64,000 nt of DNA, taken from positions 310,001-374,000 of the forward strand of contig BDSL01000077.1 of the NCBI GenBank assembly GCA_003116995.1, written 5' to 3'. The translations under genes were made by a program, and so were the position numbers. The notes below the pieces were generated by a model that saw only the letters and a program-made list of their open reading frames with translations, had not been told where the DNA came from and did not search any database. The DNA is from Yamagishiella unicocca. Lineage: Eukaryota > Chlorophyta > Chlorophyceae > Chlamydomonadales > Volvocaceae. Positions 44,295-62,200 of the stretch are shown piece after piece (position 1 is the stretch's first letter; each line of letters begins with the position of its first letter).

Positions 44295-46353
44295 CTTCCA
44301 TCGCCGCTGCCACAACAAGAGGATCATGGCAGCGGATCATGGCATCCTGCAGCATCCTGCAGCGTCTTAAGTGATCCCAGCGCTCTCAGTAGCCAGCAGC
44401 AGTGGGCGCCTGCGACTTGATGTCACCACACACTCAGTACGCGAATTCGCGCCCTTCTTTTTCGAATCTAGTCTAAACATGCACGCGCAACACATATCAG
44501 CATCAGAGCGCAAATTAGGGTAGCGGGTGGACTGCTGGGAGCTTCCAAAACATGCTTTCAGTACCCACTAGCAGTAGGTGCCTGCGACTTGGCGCCAGCA
44601 CACACCCAGTGGGGGGATTCGCACCATTCTGTTTCTAATGTATCCCCAACATGCGCGCGAAGAATGTATGAGCATCAGAGCGCAAATTGGAGTAGCGGGT
44701 ACACTGCTGGGAGCCCCCAAAACACGCCCTCAGTAGCCACTAGCAATCGGCGCGTGCGACTTGGCACCAGCACATGCCCAATGGGTGGCAGGCAGGAACA
44801 TCATCCCTCATCGCCATCACACCGCATCAGCACGTACATAGCAGGCACAATGGGAAGCATAATCCAGTGCCGACGCAAAATGGGCGGCCACACCCACACG
44901 ACACAAGGGGGTTAGGGGGGTTCTGACACCTTTGCTTCCCACGGTGGTGCGGGCATACAGGGGGGAGACCCCCTCAGTTCCCCACCCCCTTAACACACGC
45001 TAGGGCTACGCCCAGCGACACTATTATTATTATTATTAGCAGGCACAAACATCATCCATCATTGGCGCGTAGGTGGCAGGCAGAAACATCACAGGTCATA
45101 GCCACTGCATCGCATGGGCGCGTAGGTGACAGGCACAAACATCGCAGCACGTAGGTAGCACGCAAGAACATCACTGATCATTCTCACCACACCGCATGCA
45201 CGCGTAGCTGGCAGGCACCGACATCACAGATCATCGCTACCGCATCACATGGGCGCGTAGGTGGCACGCAAGAACGCACGAACATGGCACCACCTAGGTA
45301 GCAGGCAGGAACATCATCCCCCATCGCCACTGCACCACACGGGCACGTAGGTGGCATCACATGGGCGCATAGGTGGCAGGCGGGAACATCACTCGTCATC
45401 ACCATCTCACCGCATAGGCGTGTACGTAGCAGGTCGAAACATCATGACATGGCACCGCATAGGCACATAGCTGGCACTGCACCGCATAGGTGACATCGCA
45501 CCACATAGGCGCATAGGCGCATAGGCAGCGCACTGCATAGCATGCACTTAGGACTAGCTGGCACTGCACCGCATAGGCACATAGGTGGCACCACATCGCA
45601 TAGGCATGTATATGGCAGGCGGGAACATCATCCATCATCACCACCGCAGCACATGGCCGTGTAGCTGGCAGGCCGGAACATCATTTGTTGTCACCACCGC
45701 ACCGCAAGCTTCCAAAACACAATTTCAGTAGCCAGTAGCAGTGGATGGCTGCAACTTGGCACCAGCACACACCCAGTGATAGCACTGCATAAGCACATAC
45801 ATGCTACCCACAACCCACCCACCACTCGAGCACTTCACCACCTGGCACTTAGCAACTTCCGCATATACGCATAGGTGGCACGCATATCTTCCAACACACA
45901 CTCTCAGTAGCTATAGGCGCATAGGTGCCCCCGTACGTAGCATAGGTGGCCCCGTACACATAGCAAGCACGCAAGCACGTACATGGCACCACACGCACAT
46001 GCATGCGTCGCACTGCACCACATAGGTGACACCACATAGGTGGCTTTGCATAGGCACCTACATCATAGTTGGTAACTGACACTTAGTAACTGACGGTTAG
46101 TAACTGACAGTTAGACTGACAATTAGTAACTGACAGTTGGTAACTGACAGTTAGCAACTGACACTTAGTAACTGACGGTTAGTAACTCACAGTTAGTAAC
46201 CGACAGTAAGCGGTTGGCGGTTGACAACTCCCAAAACATACCCAAAGCACAAGTGCCCACCCACGCTTCCATCGCCGCTGCCACAACAAGAGGATCATGG
46301 CAGCGGATCATGGCATCCTGCAGCGTCCTGCAGCGTCTTAAGTGATCCCAGCG
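44295..46353 (+). repeat. Repeat field bounded by ~88-bp direct repeats
   Basis: The left border (44295-44379) and right border (46264-46353) share CTTCCATCGCCGCTGCCACA, AGAGGATCATGGCAGCGGAT and CTTAAGTGATCCCAGCGC, and are almost identical. Inside on the left are about three units of ~167 bp carrying AGCATCAGAGCGCAAATT (44503, 44669) and CTGCGACTTGGCACCAGCAC. A diverged partial unit recurs at 45708-45785. Between them is an irregular array built on GGCGCATAGGTGGCAGGCA and GAACATCATC words, and 46070-46210 holds ~15-bp AACTGACAGTTAGT units. No gene is recognised. The direct repeats could be short LTR-like ends or simply members of the same satellite family. Confidence 0.7.
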
Positions 46354-46516
46354 CACACGAAGCAGGAGCGATTCCCAGCTTTTCGGAAGGAGAACCTGAC
46401 GACTAAGCTAGGAGACCCTCGACAACCCTCAGCTTCCGATCCCTCCCCTCAACAGCTCAGGAGACCTTGATAACTTTACATATATTGACTGCTTGCAATA
46501 ATTTTCATCACATCAT

Positions 46517-46589
46517 GTCTCCGTAGTCTAGGCGGTTAGGATACGTGGCTTTCACCCACGCGACCCGGGTTCGAGTCCCGGCGGTGACA
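46517..46589 (+). tRNA. tRNA-Glu (anticodon UUC)
   Basis: A complete cloverleaf without an intron. Acceptor stem GTCTCCG/CGGTGAC has one T-T mismatch, and the discriminator is A at 46589. The D arm starts TAGTCTAGGCGGTTAGGAT (A box) and the T arm is CCGGGTTCGAGTCCCGG (B box). The anticodon stem CGTGG/CCACG encloses loop CTTTCAC, with anticodon TTC at 46551-46553. No CCA is encoded, as usual for nuclear genes. Confidence 0.93.
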
Positions 46590-47766
46590 TTTTTGGCTAT
46601 TTCATTTGAGTATGTCCTTTAGAGTTTTTAGAGTTTACACCTTTCTGGACAATGCATTTTGGACAACGCACATATCGCATATACTGCCTTCGATTGTATT
46701 GCAGACAATTTAGAAATTCACGGTGACCACTTGCATCTCTAGTTCTACGCATGGGCGTCGGTCGTTGCCTGCTTGTCATGAACGCTTTTTTCGGTCGTTG
46801 CCTGCTTGTCATGAACGCTTTTTGGGTGATTTGGCAAGGCCCTACCCTTTTTGGTTTCATAACCGGTCCTGCAATTGCGAATCCAAGCCAACGACGATGT
46901 CCAGAACACCTTTGCGGTTTACACATATGCATTCGCGACAGCGCTCCTAGCTACGCGCATCCGGTCGTTGTCCAGCCACGGCCCCTCTTGCTAGCTTCCA
47001 TGCAGCGAAGGGCACAAGAGACCTCCCCGCGCACCCCCAGCCAGCCGGCCGGGAACCGGTGCCATGGAACTATGACTGCATAAGCACGCTCACATATATA
47101 GCGGAACTGCCACGTGGCTGCATTCACCCCACCGTAAGTGCCCCGTTCGCGCAACCCGGGGCTCTGGTTGGCGTCTCAAAAGAAAACAGGCGCGGCGGCC
47201 AAGCTCTGTCAAGTGGCCCATCGGCAAGCAAAGGAACCGAGATACGGCACCGGCGGTTTTTGTGGATTGTTACGGCGCCCCTCGCTGCCGTACGCGGAAG
47301 TCAATGGAAAAAGCCGTCTGGCTGGAGCCACAGAATAAAAGCACGCCCTGGTGGCCGTACCAGCGGCTGGCGAGGCACGGGTCGCGGCAGGGTCGAACCA
47401 CCAACCCAACGTCCACGGCCCGAAGGTCCCGTTTCCACGGCCCGAAGGTCCTGTTTCCACGGCCCGAAGGGTCCTGTTCCCACGGCCCGAAGGGTCCTGT
47501 TTCCACGGCCCTTCCTCTCTTGCCCTGCCTCACGCCCTCCCTCTCCCAATGACGCCCGCCCTCCACCACCCCGCCACCTCACTGCACATCCGGGAGTTCA
47601 CAACCCACCTATTCCATACATACACACCCACCCACACACAGCCACGGGGCCCGTGCCTGACCTCCCTGGTACACCTCCCGCCCCCAACAACACCCCCCAT
47701 ACACGCGCCCGGGCGCCCCCTTCACGCCTCCCCCTTCCCCTTCCTTCTCCCCCTCTCCTTCCGCCC
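46590..47766. other. Spacer and 3' flank of SQD1
   Basis: No gene recognised. It holds a 35-bp tandem duplication with GGTCGTTGCCTGCTTGTCAT (about 46757-46825) and a 22-23-bp minisatellite of CACGGCCCGAAGGTCCTGTT units at 47415-47512, five copies. The long frames across 47059-47940 are repeat-driven. Confidence 0.4.
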
Positions 47767-52583
<4,817 letters not shown>

Positions 52584-55500
52584 CTGCAATGGTAAACACA
52601 TGATTATAACCATCTGGGTCAGCATCTCAAGCCTCGATAGCCCTTCGCGTCCCCGCAGGCCTCCCGGCCTCACCGCCCCGATGCGTGCTCGCAACGCCCT
52701 GCTGAGCAGCGGCCTTCGTCGACCGACGGCCTGTAGCCCATGGCAATTGGAGAGTCACGGGATCAGCAGTTCATAAGGGGTAGGAACGCCAGGTGGCGGC
52801 TTTGATCTCGTGGTTTCAGAATAGCGTTGCAAATAAGACGCACCAGCGCGCTGGGTCTGCATCGTGGAGCACTGCATTTTTATGTTCACTTCAGTAAATG
52901 GATTTAGTGAAGTGTATGTCTTCGCGCATTAAGATGGGTATCAATCGGTCCGGATGCTTGGTGCTCCGAATAAAGCGATCAATACCATCGATTACGCTAG
53001 CCCCGGAAATAAGTATGAAACAAAATTCACATCAGGGTGTTAATCCTAATGAAGGTCGTCGGTCTTGCTACTGGTCTGCAATTTGCCATAGTTCTGCAGC
53101 ATGCCTTAGCCAAAAGCAACGAGTGCCCTAACATGCACACCAATATGACCTTTAAGCAACAAATTGACCTGAAATTTTAATGTTTGTTGTGTGTTGCAGC
53201 AATGCCAACATACCTTGTCCCATGGGTCGTGTTCCCTGCCCGCACGTGTCAGCACGTGCCTCACTTGGAGTTATGCCACGGCTAATATCACCCTATGCTA
53301 AAATATAGATTGTGTCCGCACATGAGGCGCTAGGGAGACCAGGGAGGTAGAATCATGCCGAGTCCCGGGTGTTGTAATGAAGGGAGGTCCTGCAAGCGGA
53401 AAGTAGCTCATCCGTCCGTTTGATCCCGATCGCATGTCGCACGCGATCCCGATCGCACGTCGCACACGATCCCGGTGGCACGTTAGTAAGGGTTTTTCAA
53501 ATTGCACCACGGGCGGTTGCGACACCTCGGCTACAAATCCGTCATGTTGTGACACTTTAGGCTGAATTGCTTTATACATATTGTTATCAAAGGTAATAGT
53601 TGACTTTCAGTGTACATGGATTGGAAGGACATGGACGGCGCCGCAGGGAGCGTCCCATCATCGGGAGGCCCCTAACAGTAGGAGACAACAACGCGCCAGG
53701 AAATCGTTTAGCCTGGAAACATCCAGGCAGCAGGCAGCTCCTTGGCAGCTGGATCGATCCAGCCAGCTTCTGGGAACCACAAAGCCTTAGCAGCACAGCA
53801 GAGCTGTGCCTAGAACCGAATCGCTTGCGCGACGCCGGCATGCCCTGGCGTGCCTGGGCATGCCTCGTGTCCCACGATTCCTTCACCGGTTTCAGCGCGA
53901 CCTGACCCAGCGCACGTACGCCAGTGCAGTTTGCTCTGGGTTTTTGGGTGCAGTCGATCCCAGAACTGACGCCGCTGCTGGAGGCCCTGCAGACTGCGAC
54001 TTATCTCAACAATCTCCTCTACGCGTCGTTGGATGCCTCCACCCGTTACCACCAATTTCGTCTCGAAGTTTTTCAGCAGGGCAAACTGAAAACTCACGGT
54101 CGCTGGCGTTGAATCCAACCCCAGCCATGAAGTACGGCAAGGAGCGGCTGTTCGAGTCACAAGAAGACAGGTTCCAAAAGAAATTAAGAACACGAATAAC
54201 AGCGAATCGTCCCATCCCGGCTATGATGGCCCGAGCCCGCCCCATCCAGGCTATGATGGCGGCGGCAGCGGCATCGTACAAGTACCTGCCTTATGCTGAG
54301 AAGCCTACGCGTCATGGATGAGGCATGGCCCCATATTACATGCCAATGCATCGAGGTTAAAAATATTATCTTGGGCGCGGCGGTGTTTACTGTCTATAGT
54401 GTGGCTTTCGGGGGCGTCTGCTGGCTGCTGGGTTGCTGGCGCAGGCTGGCGCTGGCTTGTGTTACAAGCCGATGAGGTCTCGGTATGGGGGCCCCCTGTT
54501 GCCCTGTTCTCGCACGGGTTTGCGTATACTGCAACATATTATTTTTACCTCTATGAATGCATAAATTACTGACCTAATTTAGGCGCGGCACGCCGTGAAG
54601 GACTTTGGCTGGGTGAAGCCTGGTGAAGAGAGCTACGGCCATGAGCCCTCCAGCCATGTTTCTTGCGGTCATTTCCTGGCATGGCGTGTGCAGTACACAG
54701 CACGTTTGCGACGTATGAGTTGGCGCGCGTCGTCGTGTTGATGTGTTTGATACGGCGGGTGCGTACGTCCTAGTTTACCGGTAATAAAGAACTACCATCT
54801 TGACTGAATAATGAAGCCCAACGCTTATTGGAAATGGATGCTTGCATGCATTTAGATGGAAACTTCCGTGTGCTGAGGACGAGAGATCTGAGCCCTGAAA
54901 GGTCCCTTGTCCGCCACATTCCCTTCCTATTGAGCACACCGACTGGTGCATCCACAACTCCCCAAATTCCCTAATTTTGCACGTATCAGAAAGCTCCTGT
55001 GAGAAATAGCGATGATTAACTTATCTAAAAACCGGCCTCACACAAGAGTGACCCGACCCTTCCATGCCCCAACTCAGGATTGGAGTCTGCAGGTTTCCCT
55101 TTATTAAATTTGCGCGTCCTACATGGTGATGTGCATGCAAAACATAGTATGCAATGTCCAGCGCATATGTTAACGGGCCAGATTGCGAACGTCTGTACGA
55201 TGAAGGTCATGCCTTTCAACGATGCGTGCATGCGCACACAGAGGTGTATGTCTGTAAATCAGGTCATGAATGACGGCGAGGGGAAGGGGAGAATGGCGAC
55301 AGTATGTACCAACAACCCGTAGGCCCAGGGCCTATCGAATTGTGGTCAATCGTGTGTAAAGGCTAGTCAGCAACCATAGATAATTTCCATGGCTGCTTGT
55401 TCTAACATATGAATGTCTTAGTAGTCTTGGAGGCGGCAAGCCTGCGCTCGCTGGTTTTGCATTTATACCGTCGGCTACCCACACCGCAGTGACAAATGTC

Positions 55501-56090
55501 TGTCTCAGCTTACGACGTGGAGCTGGAGGTCGGGGAACCTGAACGGCGGGATGGGCAAGGTGCGTCAGTCGCGTATGGGCTGTTTTCAAATCAGTCGGCA
55601 ACGATCATACTGCTGGGCATGGAGGTATAGTTTCTGTCACGCGGACTAAATACCTGTGTATGGTATATGATTGAAGAGTACAATTTTACTCCTGGCGCTT
55701 GCGGTAGCTGCGTCACTTGGTCGAACCCGCTCGGGCTTGACTGCTTGCCTTTGGAATTTCCTTCAGCTGCCAAGTGGCAGCCTCCCAAACCTATCCACCA
55801 CCACGAGTTGGCCCAATGGGGTGTTTGGGTTTGCAAGGGGTGCGGCTACCTCGAAACTCGTACACGGGGCATTTCGCCCCTCGCACGAACGGTTCGTTGC
55901 GCCGTTAGTGCATCCCCCGAGGCTCCATACTGCAACGACACGTTTGATGCGACCCCTCGACTCATTGATTCCGTCGGCGCAAGTTGCCAGGATGCGTAGG
56001 GCGGGCGTGCAGCCGGCCGCACAGCCAAGCCAGCTACCCAGAAAATAAGTCCCGCATTCCGCCACCCGCAGTACCACCTCAAAACCCCTC
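52584..56090. other. Intergenic region between divergent SQD1 and flippase genes
   Basis: Must contain the SQD1 first exon and promoter (left end) and the flippase 5' end (right end), neither of which I could fix. The middle is AT-richer. It has short repeats of GATCCCGATCGCAYGTCGCAC (53423-53490), CATCC(C/A)GGCTATGATGGC (54211-54263), a 15-bp word TTGGGCGCGGCGGTG (54371) shared with the satellite at 27-28 kb, and a 28-bp match to 5737-5764 at 54401-54429. No recognised exon. Confidence 0.35.
55667..55999 (+). CDS. Small cysteine-rich ORF (doubtful)
   Basis: An ATG-to-stop frame of 110 codons with paired cysteines (GACGSCVTW near residue 13; WVCKGCGYLETR near residue 53) and two later ones. 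The spacing could bind zinc, but the arrangement matches no family I know. There is no intron and no neighbour that supports it. It may be a chance frame or a fragment of a larger spliced gene. Confidence 0.15.
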   Translation: MIEEYNFTPGACGSCVTWSNPLGLDCLPLEFPSAAKWQPPKPIHHHELAQWGVWVCKGCGYLETRTRGISPLARTVRCAVSASPEAPYCNDTFDATPRLIDSVGASCQDA

Positions 56091-56287
56091 ATGCCCAACC
56101 GACCGCGGAAGTTCAACAGGCTCCACCCCACGGCACACCTGTCCGCACACCTCGTTGTCCCACCACCTCGTCCTAGTCCTAACCCCGCCCCCCTGGGCTT
56201 TCCTCAACCACCTAGTCCTACCCCCCCCGTCCTCAACCACCTAGTCCTAACCCCCCCCGTGGGCTTTCCTCAACCACCCCCGTGCAG

Positions 56288-59200
56288 CCACAGGCGGCGG
56301 CGCAGGTGCAGCCGGGCGCGGCCCAGCTGCCATAGCGGCCGCCCAGCAGAATGGCTCCGAAGCCGCTGAGGACCTGTCCGCGGTTGGGCAGTATCGCGAT
56401 GTCGTGGCGCACACCGTTAAGCCGGTGGTGCGCAAGAACGCCTTCGTGCGTGGCGCTGAGGCGGCTTTCGGATGCGTCCAGAGCGGCGCTTACGCGTCCA
56501 ACGAGATTAAAACCGCTAAATACACGCTGGTGAGGGGGAGTTGGGGCGAGTTGGGGGTGGGCCGACAGCCGGACTGCGAAGTTGGCGGGCGTGGTGAGGG
56601 GACCGAGCTTGCGTAAGGACCAGTGAGGCACGGCTGGACACTCCAGGAGGCATTCAAATGCCCGGGGGGGAGCTTTGCCACGTGATTACGGTTACCTTGA
56701 GACGACCCGCCATGGGTGGCGAGGGAAACGCGTCGTACGACACAGGGAGATGAAGGGCGGCAGGTTTGGAGGGGATAGGGCAGCGCGGCAGAGGGCTGGG
56801 TGGCCCATGGTCGCATAAGCATGTTGCCGGTAAGCGCCGCGGGTGGTGCATCAATAGAGGCCGGAGCGGCGTCTGTCATGTGTTCTCCCAACGTGCGCCA
56901 GCGGCCCAGCGCACGCCACCAACGCAGCCGGGCTTGGGACGGACGCAGCCGGGCTCGGGACGGACGCAGCCGGGTTCGGGACGGACGCAGCCGGGCTCGG
57001 GACGGACGCAGCCGGGCTCGGGACGGACGCAGCCGGGCTCGGGACGTAGCCGGGCTCGGGACGGACTTGCGGTGGCGGCGTGGGAAGGGGCGCGGCAGTT
57101 GCTCTCCCGAAAGCGTCTCGAGTGGGGCTGGTGGAAATGCAAAGCCAGGGTGCCTTTCACGCGGTCCCCCGCGGCCCCTACACGCCAGTCGTCTGTAACC
57201 CAAATCGGCATCGCACACCCTCCCTCCCTCCTTTGCGCCCTTGACAGTTGCCCCCTCTCTTGCCCCCCTCTCCCCCCCTTTTCGGCTTCCTAGTCCCCCG
57301 GCTTTCTTCGAACTCCCCCGCCTTCTAACCCGGCCTTCTCCCCCCGCCTCGGCGCGCCCCTCCGACCCCAGCTGACCTTCCTGCCGGTGAACCTCTTCGA
57401 GCAGTTCACCCGCGTCGCCAACCTGTACTTCCTCATCATAGCCATCCTGCAACTCATCCCCGGGCTGTCTCCCACGTCGTGGTTCACCACCGTAGCACCA
57501 CTGGTCATCGTGCTTTGCATCAACGCTGTTAAGGAAATCGTGGACGACTACTACCGCCACCAGTGAGTGCCTCCTCCCCTGGAGCCGGTGCCTCCCCGCC
57601 TGTTCCCCCCCCCCCCATCCACGGCTTTTTCCACTCCAACCAGAACGAAGTCCCCGTCTTGCGTCTAGCTGCGCTCCCCCCGTACGCGCCCTGTACGGCG
57701 TCCGCATGCGTAAAAGCTCGGGGCGGCCGTGCTCAGCAGGCCGGGGCGAGGGAGGGGTCAGATTCGGGAAGAGGAACTGGGCAGGTGCGGTTCCTGCCAA
57801 CCTGGCGCAGCGTGCCGCCTGCCGCTGGCCGCCACTGGTGTCATGTCGGGCCCGATTGGAGTAGAACCGGCTGAGGCAGCACCCGCAACATGATGCTGGG
57901 TGGGAGGAGCGAAGCGCACCGCCGTTGCCTGGCCCACGCCTCATGCCCACCGCGTCCTGCATTGCTGTTCGCTCCCGCCAGTACTTGCAACGATGGGCCC
58001 CGGAACATGGGCCCTGCCACGTGGGCCCCGGAATGATGGGCCCCCCAAAGATGGGGCGCGCAAAGATTGGGCGCGCGCGCAGCGTGTATCAGCAAGGGGT
58101 CCCCCGCCTGGTGCCACCCTGCCGCCGCCCCCCGCAGGAGTGATGGCGACATTAACGGCCGCACTGTCACGGTGCTGGAGGAGGGGGGCCGGGAGACGCC
58201 GGTGTCATGGCGGGACTTGGCGGTGGGCGACCTCGTAAAGGTGTGCGCGGGGGTCTTCGGAGCTGCTGGCGTGCGCTTGGGGCGCTGGTGGTCGAGTGGG
58301 CCGGGGGCGTGGGCGTGGGATTGGAGTCGGGGCCAGGGCCGGGGTCCATTGGACCGGGGGCCTGGGCAGTGGGACCGGGGTCAGTTGGGCCGGGGTCAGT
58401 TGGGCCGGGGTCAGTTGGGTCGGGGGCGTGGGCATTAAGGCCGGGGGCGTGGGCATCGGGTTCGGGGCCAGGACCGGGTCAATTGCCGTCGGAGGTAGTT
58501 GGGGCCCCTGGGTTGGGGCCGAGGGCTGTGGGACCTGGGGCTGCTGCCAGCAGCGATACCTGACCTCCCATCGCTCCTCCATGCGCTGGCCATCGCGGGG
58601 TGGACCATATTGATGGGGCGAGGGGCAGAGCACGCGTGCGCGGCTAATGGCAAGAAAAGGCGCCATAGGGGAAAGGGAGCAGGCACGCGTCTGCGTCGTG
58701 GCTCCACAGGACGAATGCAATTGCTCCGGCTCCCAAAGCGTGGGACCGTAGGACAGGCGTCGGTGTCGGAACCCCAATGGGGCCTTACGCGATAAGGCCT
58801 CGCCGACGGCGGATCCGGCCTTAAAGGGAGCCCGGTGGCATCGACACGTCAGCACCAGCCGTCATGCCGTACAGGGCATGCCGTACAGAGCATGCCTGCT
58901 GTGTCATCCTCTCTTGACACCTCCGCCTTAACCTCCGCCTTGACCTCCGCCTTGACCTCCGCTCGCTCGCTCCCGACCGCCCAGGTGGTGAACGACACGG
59001 AGTTCCCTTCCGACATCGTGTTCCTCTCCTCCTCCGACTCTGCGAACATCTGCTACGTAGAGACGGCAAACCTGGACGGTACGCGGCGGGCTTGGCCTGC
59101 GAATAAACCAGCCACTCCCAGCCGCAAACCACGATCACTGCCGCTGATGCCGAGCTGCCAGCTCGCTCGCGCCGCGTGTCTCTGCTGCCCGCTGCCTCAA

Positions 59201-62200
59201 CTTGCGAATGCCCATTCCTAGCGTGCAAACTCGTTGGGCGACGAAAACGAGACTATGGCGCCACCTGCTCTGTGCAGTCTGCTCTCGGCCTGCTGTTTGA
59301 AGGGGTGAAGTGGTTGGGCCGCTGGGAAAGCCAGGTTTAGGGACTGCAGTACGAGTGTGCGACGAACCCACGCACGACGTGTCGCTCCACGACCGGCTCC
59401 GGAACCCTCTACAAAAACGTCGTCTCTGCAGGCGAAACCAACCTTAAGATCAAGAACTGCCACCCGAAGACGGCCGGCAAGCACCTCGCCGACGAGTTTA
59501 AGGACTTCGCGGAGCGATACACCGTCCGGTGAGGGCTCCAGGGAGGGTTGCGAGGAAGACGCGTGGATGCGACAAAAACCATTTAGAACAGACGTTTCGA
59601 GGCGCTCCAGGGAGAGTGGGGGCGCCGATGCGGGGACTGGCTGGGCGCCCGGCTGGTGTGCTGTGGGGTGTGGGCCGTGCAGCGGCCGAAAGCAGAACGG
59701 CATGTGGTCGGTGCTTTGGTTGGTGCGGAAGGCAAGCTGCCAGTGCGTGGCTCCCCGCTGTCGGTCGCTGGTGCGACCTCCTCCCGCCCCCCCCCGCCAC
59801 CCTCCCTCCGCCTCCCCTCCCTCCCCACCTCTTTCCCCTGCGCACGGGGCTTCCTCGCTGCGCCCCCTCGCCTCCCCTCCCTGTAGCTGCGAGCTGCCCA
59901 ACGCCCACCTCTACAAGTTCGAGGGCGCCGTGGTGCGCGCGGACGACCCCGACGCGGCCGGCGCGCAGCTGCCGCTGACTGCGGACAACTTGCTGCTGCG
60001 CGGCTGCACGCTGCGTAAGACGGACTGGGTGGTGGGCGTGGTGGTGTACACCGGGGTGGAGTCGAGGATCATGATGAACCGCACCCCCTCGCCCCGCAAG
60101 GTGAGGCGCGCGCTCCCTCGACCCCAGAACCACGGTCCTGGCGACTCGGATCTTGAATGCCCCTCGCCCCCCGCTCTGCCTTCTCCACCTGCCCCTCTCA
60201 CGCCCCCCTCTCCCTGCCGGTTTCCTTCGTACATGGGTCTTCCTCGCAACCTCCCTGCCGGCTAGTTTCTATCCTCCATCTTAGCCTACGTCGTGTGACC
60301 GAGTCTCCTCGCCCCTTTCCTTCGTGTAACCGGTTTTTATAACCCCCCCCGGTTTTCCTTGCACCCCTCCCCCCCCCGCTCGCTATCCTGTCCCTGTTGC
60401 GTAAACGGATTCTTATGCCCACCCCCTCCCCTCGCTGCTCCGCAGGTGACCCAGCTGGAGCACCACATGAACATCCTGGTGCTGTCCATGTTCATCACGC
60501 TGTTCGTCATCGCGTCCTTGATGTCGATGGGCGCACAGATCTGGGAGACGCAGCACACGCACGACGACTGGTACCTGGGCTACACCGGCAAGTACCCGGA
60601 CTTCTTCCCCGGCTTCACTTCCTGGGTGCTCGGGGTGAGCCGTTGGGCGCGATCTTGTTTGCCGTACCTCCCGCGTGGAATCGCGCCGGCGTCCTCGCAA
60701 CCCTAAAACCCTAAAAGGCCTAAAAGTCCTGAAACCCTAAAAAGCAACCCCTATAACACGCGCGGCCCGGGATGCTGCCCAGGTGATCCGCTGGATGATC
60801 CTGCTCAATGGCGTCATCCCCATCTCGCTGTACGTCACCCTGGAGGTGGTCAAGGTGTTCCAGGTGCGGGGGGGGGGAGCGGCTGGGAGGGCCTCGGGGC
60901 ACGAAGGGGGGAGAGTGGCGTGGAAACCCGTTTATTCGACAAGGGGGAAAGGCATGGGAGGGCATGGGCCGGGTCGAAAGGCGACGGGACACGGGGCGGG
61001 GGCGGCATTGCTTCTCACGTGTTGCTGGGTTTTGACATTTTGTGCTTTTTTTCCTCCCAAAGGAAGAAACATGGACAAACGAAAAACTGTTTTGACGTGC
61101 CGGGGAGTAGGAGCCAGCCTGGGGTTGCGCCGCTGGTTACTGCCGCGGCCTGCAATGCGGCAAGACGGATTGCACGGCTGATCAACGGCAACCTGCCGTC
61201 ATGTCTGCATCCACCGCGTGGCTCTCACTGCATCCACCGCGTGGCTCTCACTGCATCCACCGCGTGGCTCTCACTGCGACCCGGCGCCCGCGTACCCTTG
61301 CTTGGGGCCCTTCCTTAAGAGGAAGGAGGGATAATAGAATATCCGCGAATCCTCGGCGGGGAGGGGAAGGACCAGGGCGGCTCGTTGTTTGTGCCTCGCC
61401 GCTGCGCTGGCGGACAACTCCTGAACCCCCCGTTCGACCCCGTGTTGTGCGCGCAGTGCAAAATGATCCTGGACCAGGATCGCGGCATGTACCACCGGGA
61501 GACGGACACCCGCTTCTCCTGCCGCACCACCAACCTGAACGAGGACCTGGGACAGGTACGGAAGTGCGGCGGGTGGGGGAGGGGGGACGGAGCAGGAGGG
61601 GCTGAGGCGGCAGTCGTACGTGCCGAGGAGGCATGCTGTGGGCCGTGCCGCGACCACCTGCCGGGGTGCTTGAGGAACAGTGGGGCCGAGGGGTCGTGTC
61701 TTGTCGCGTCGCAAAACAGCCTGCGGCGTCCTCCCCCTGCTTCCTCGTACACGGTTCCTCCTCATCCTGCTCCCCCTGCTTCCTCGTACACGGGTCCTCC
61801 CCATCCTGCTCCCCCTGCTTCCTCGTACACGGGTCCTCCTCATCCTGCTCCCTTGGCGACTGGGTGCGTGTGCCTCCTGGCCTGCGAGGCGCGCAGGTGC
61901 AGTACGTGCTGTCGGACAAGACCGGCACGTTGACGCAGAACGTCATGGGGTTCGTTTGGATCTCGGCGGCGGATGAGATCTACGGCAAGAGGAGCTGCGA
62001 GTGAGTCGGCGGGTCCGCCACAGCCCACCAGCACTGCATGCGCCAGTCCACCGCCTCCACAGGCCCGCGCCTCCTGTTTGACGACGTCGGTCGTTGCGCA
62101 GTGGCACGGCTCGGATTAGAACCGGGGTCCTCCTGGTGCCGAGGGAACAGTGGCATGGAGGATGTCCTCTGCGCCTTGGCACACGCGGGCAGCTCGTGAC

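Noticed and set aside
52640..52745. SQD1 first exon starting MGYRPSVDEG with donor at a GTGAGG
   Set aside because: Its phase does not fit the next exon (52546-52583), and the frame that does fit has no in-frame ATG before a stop.
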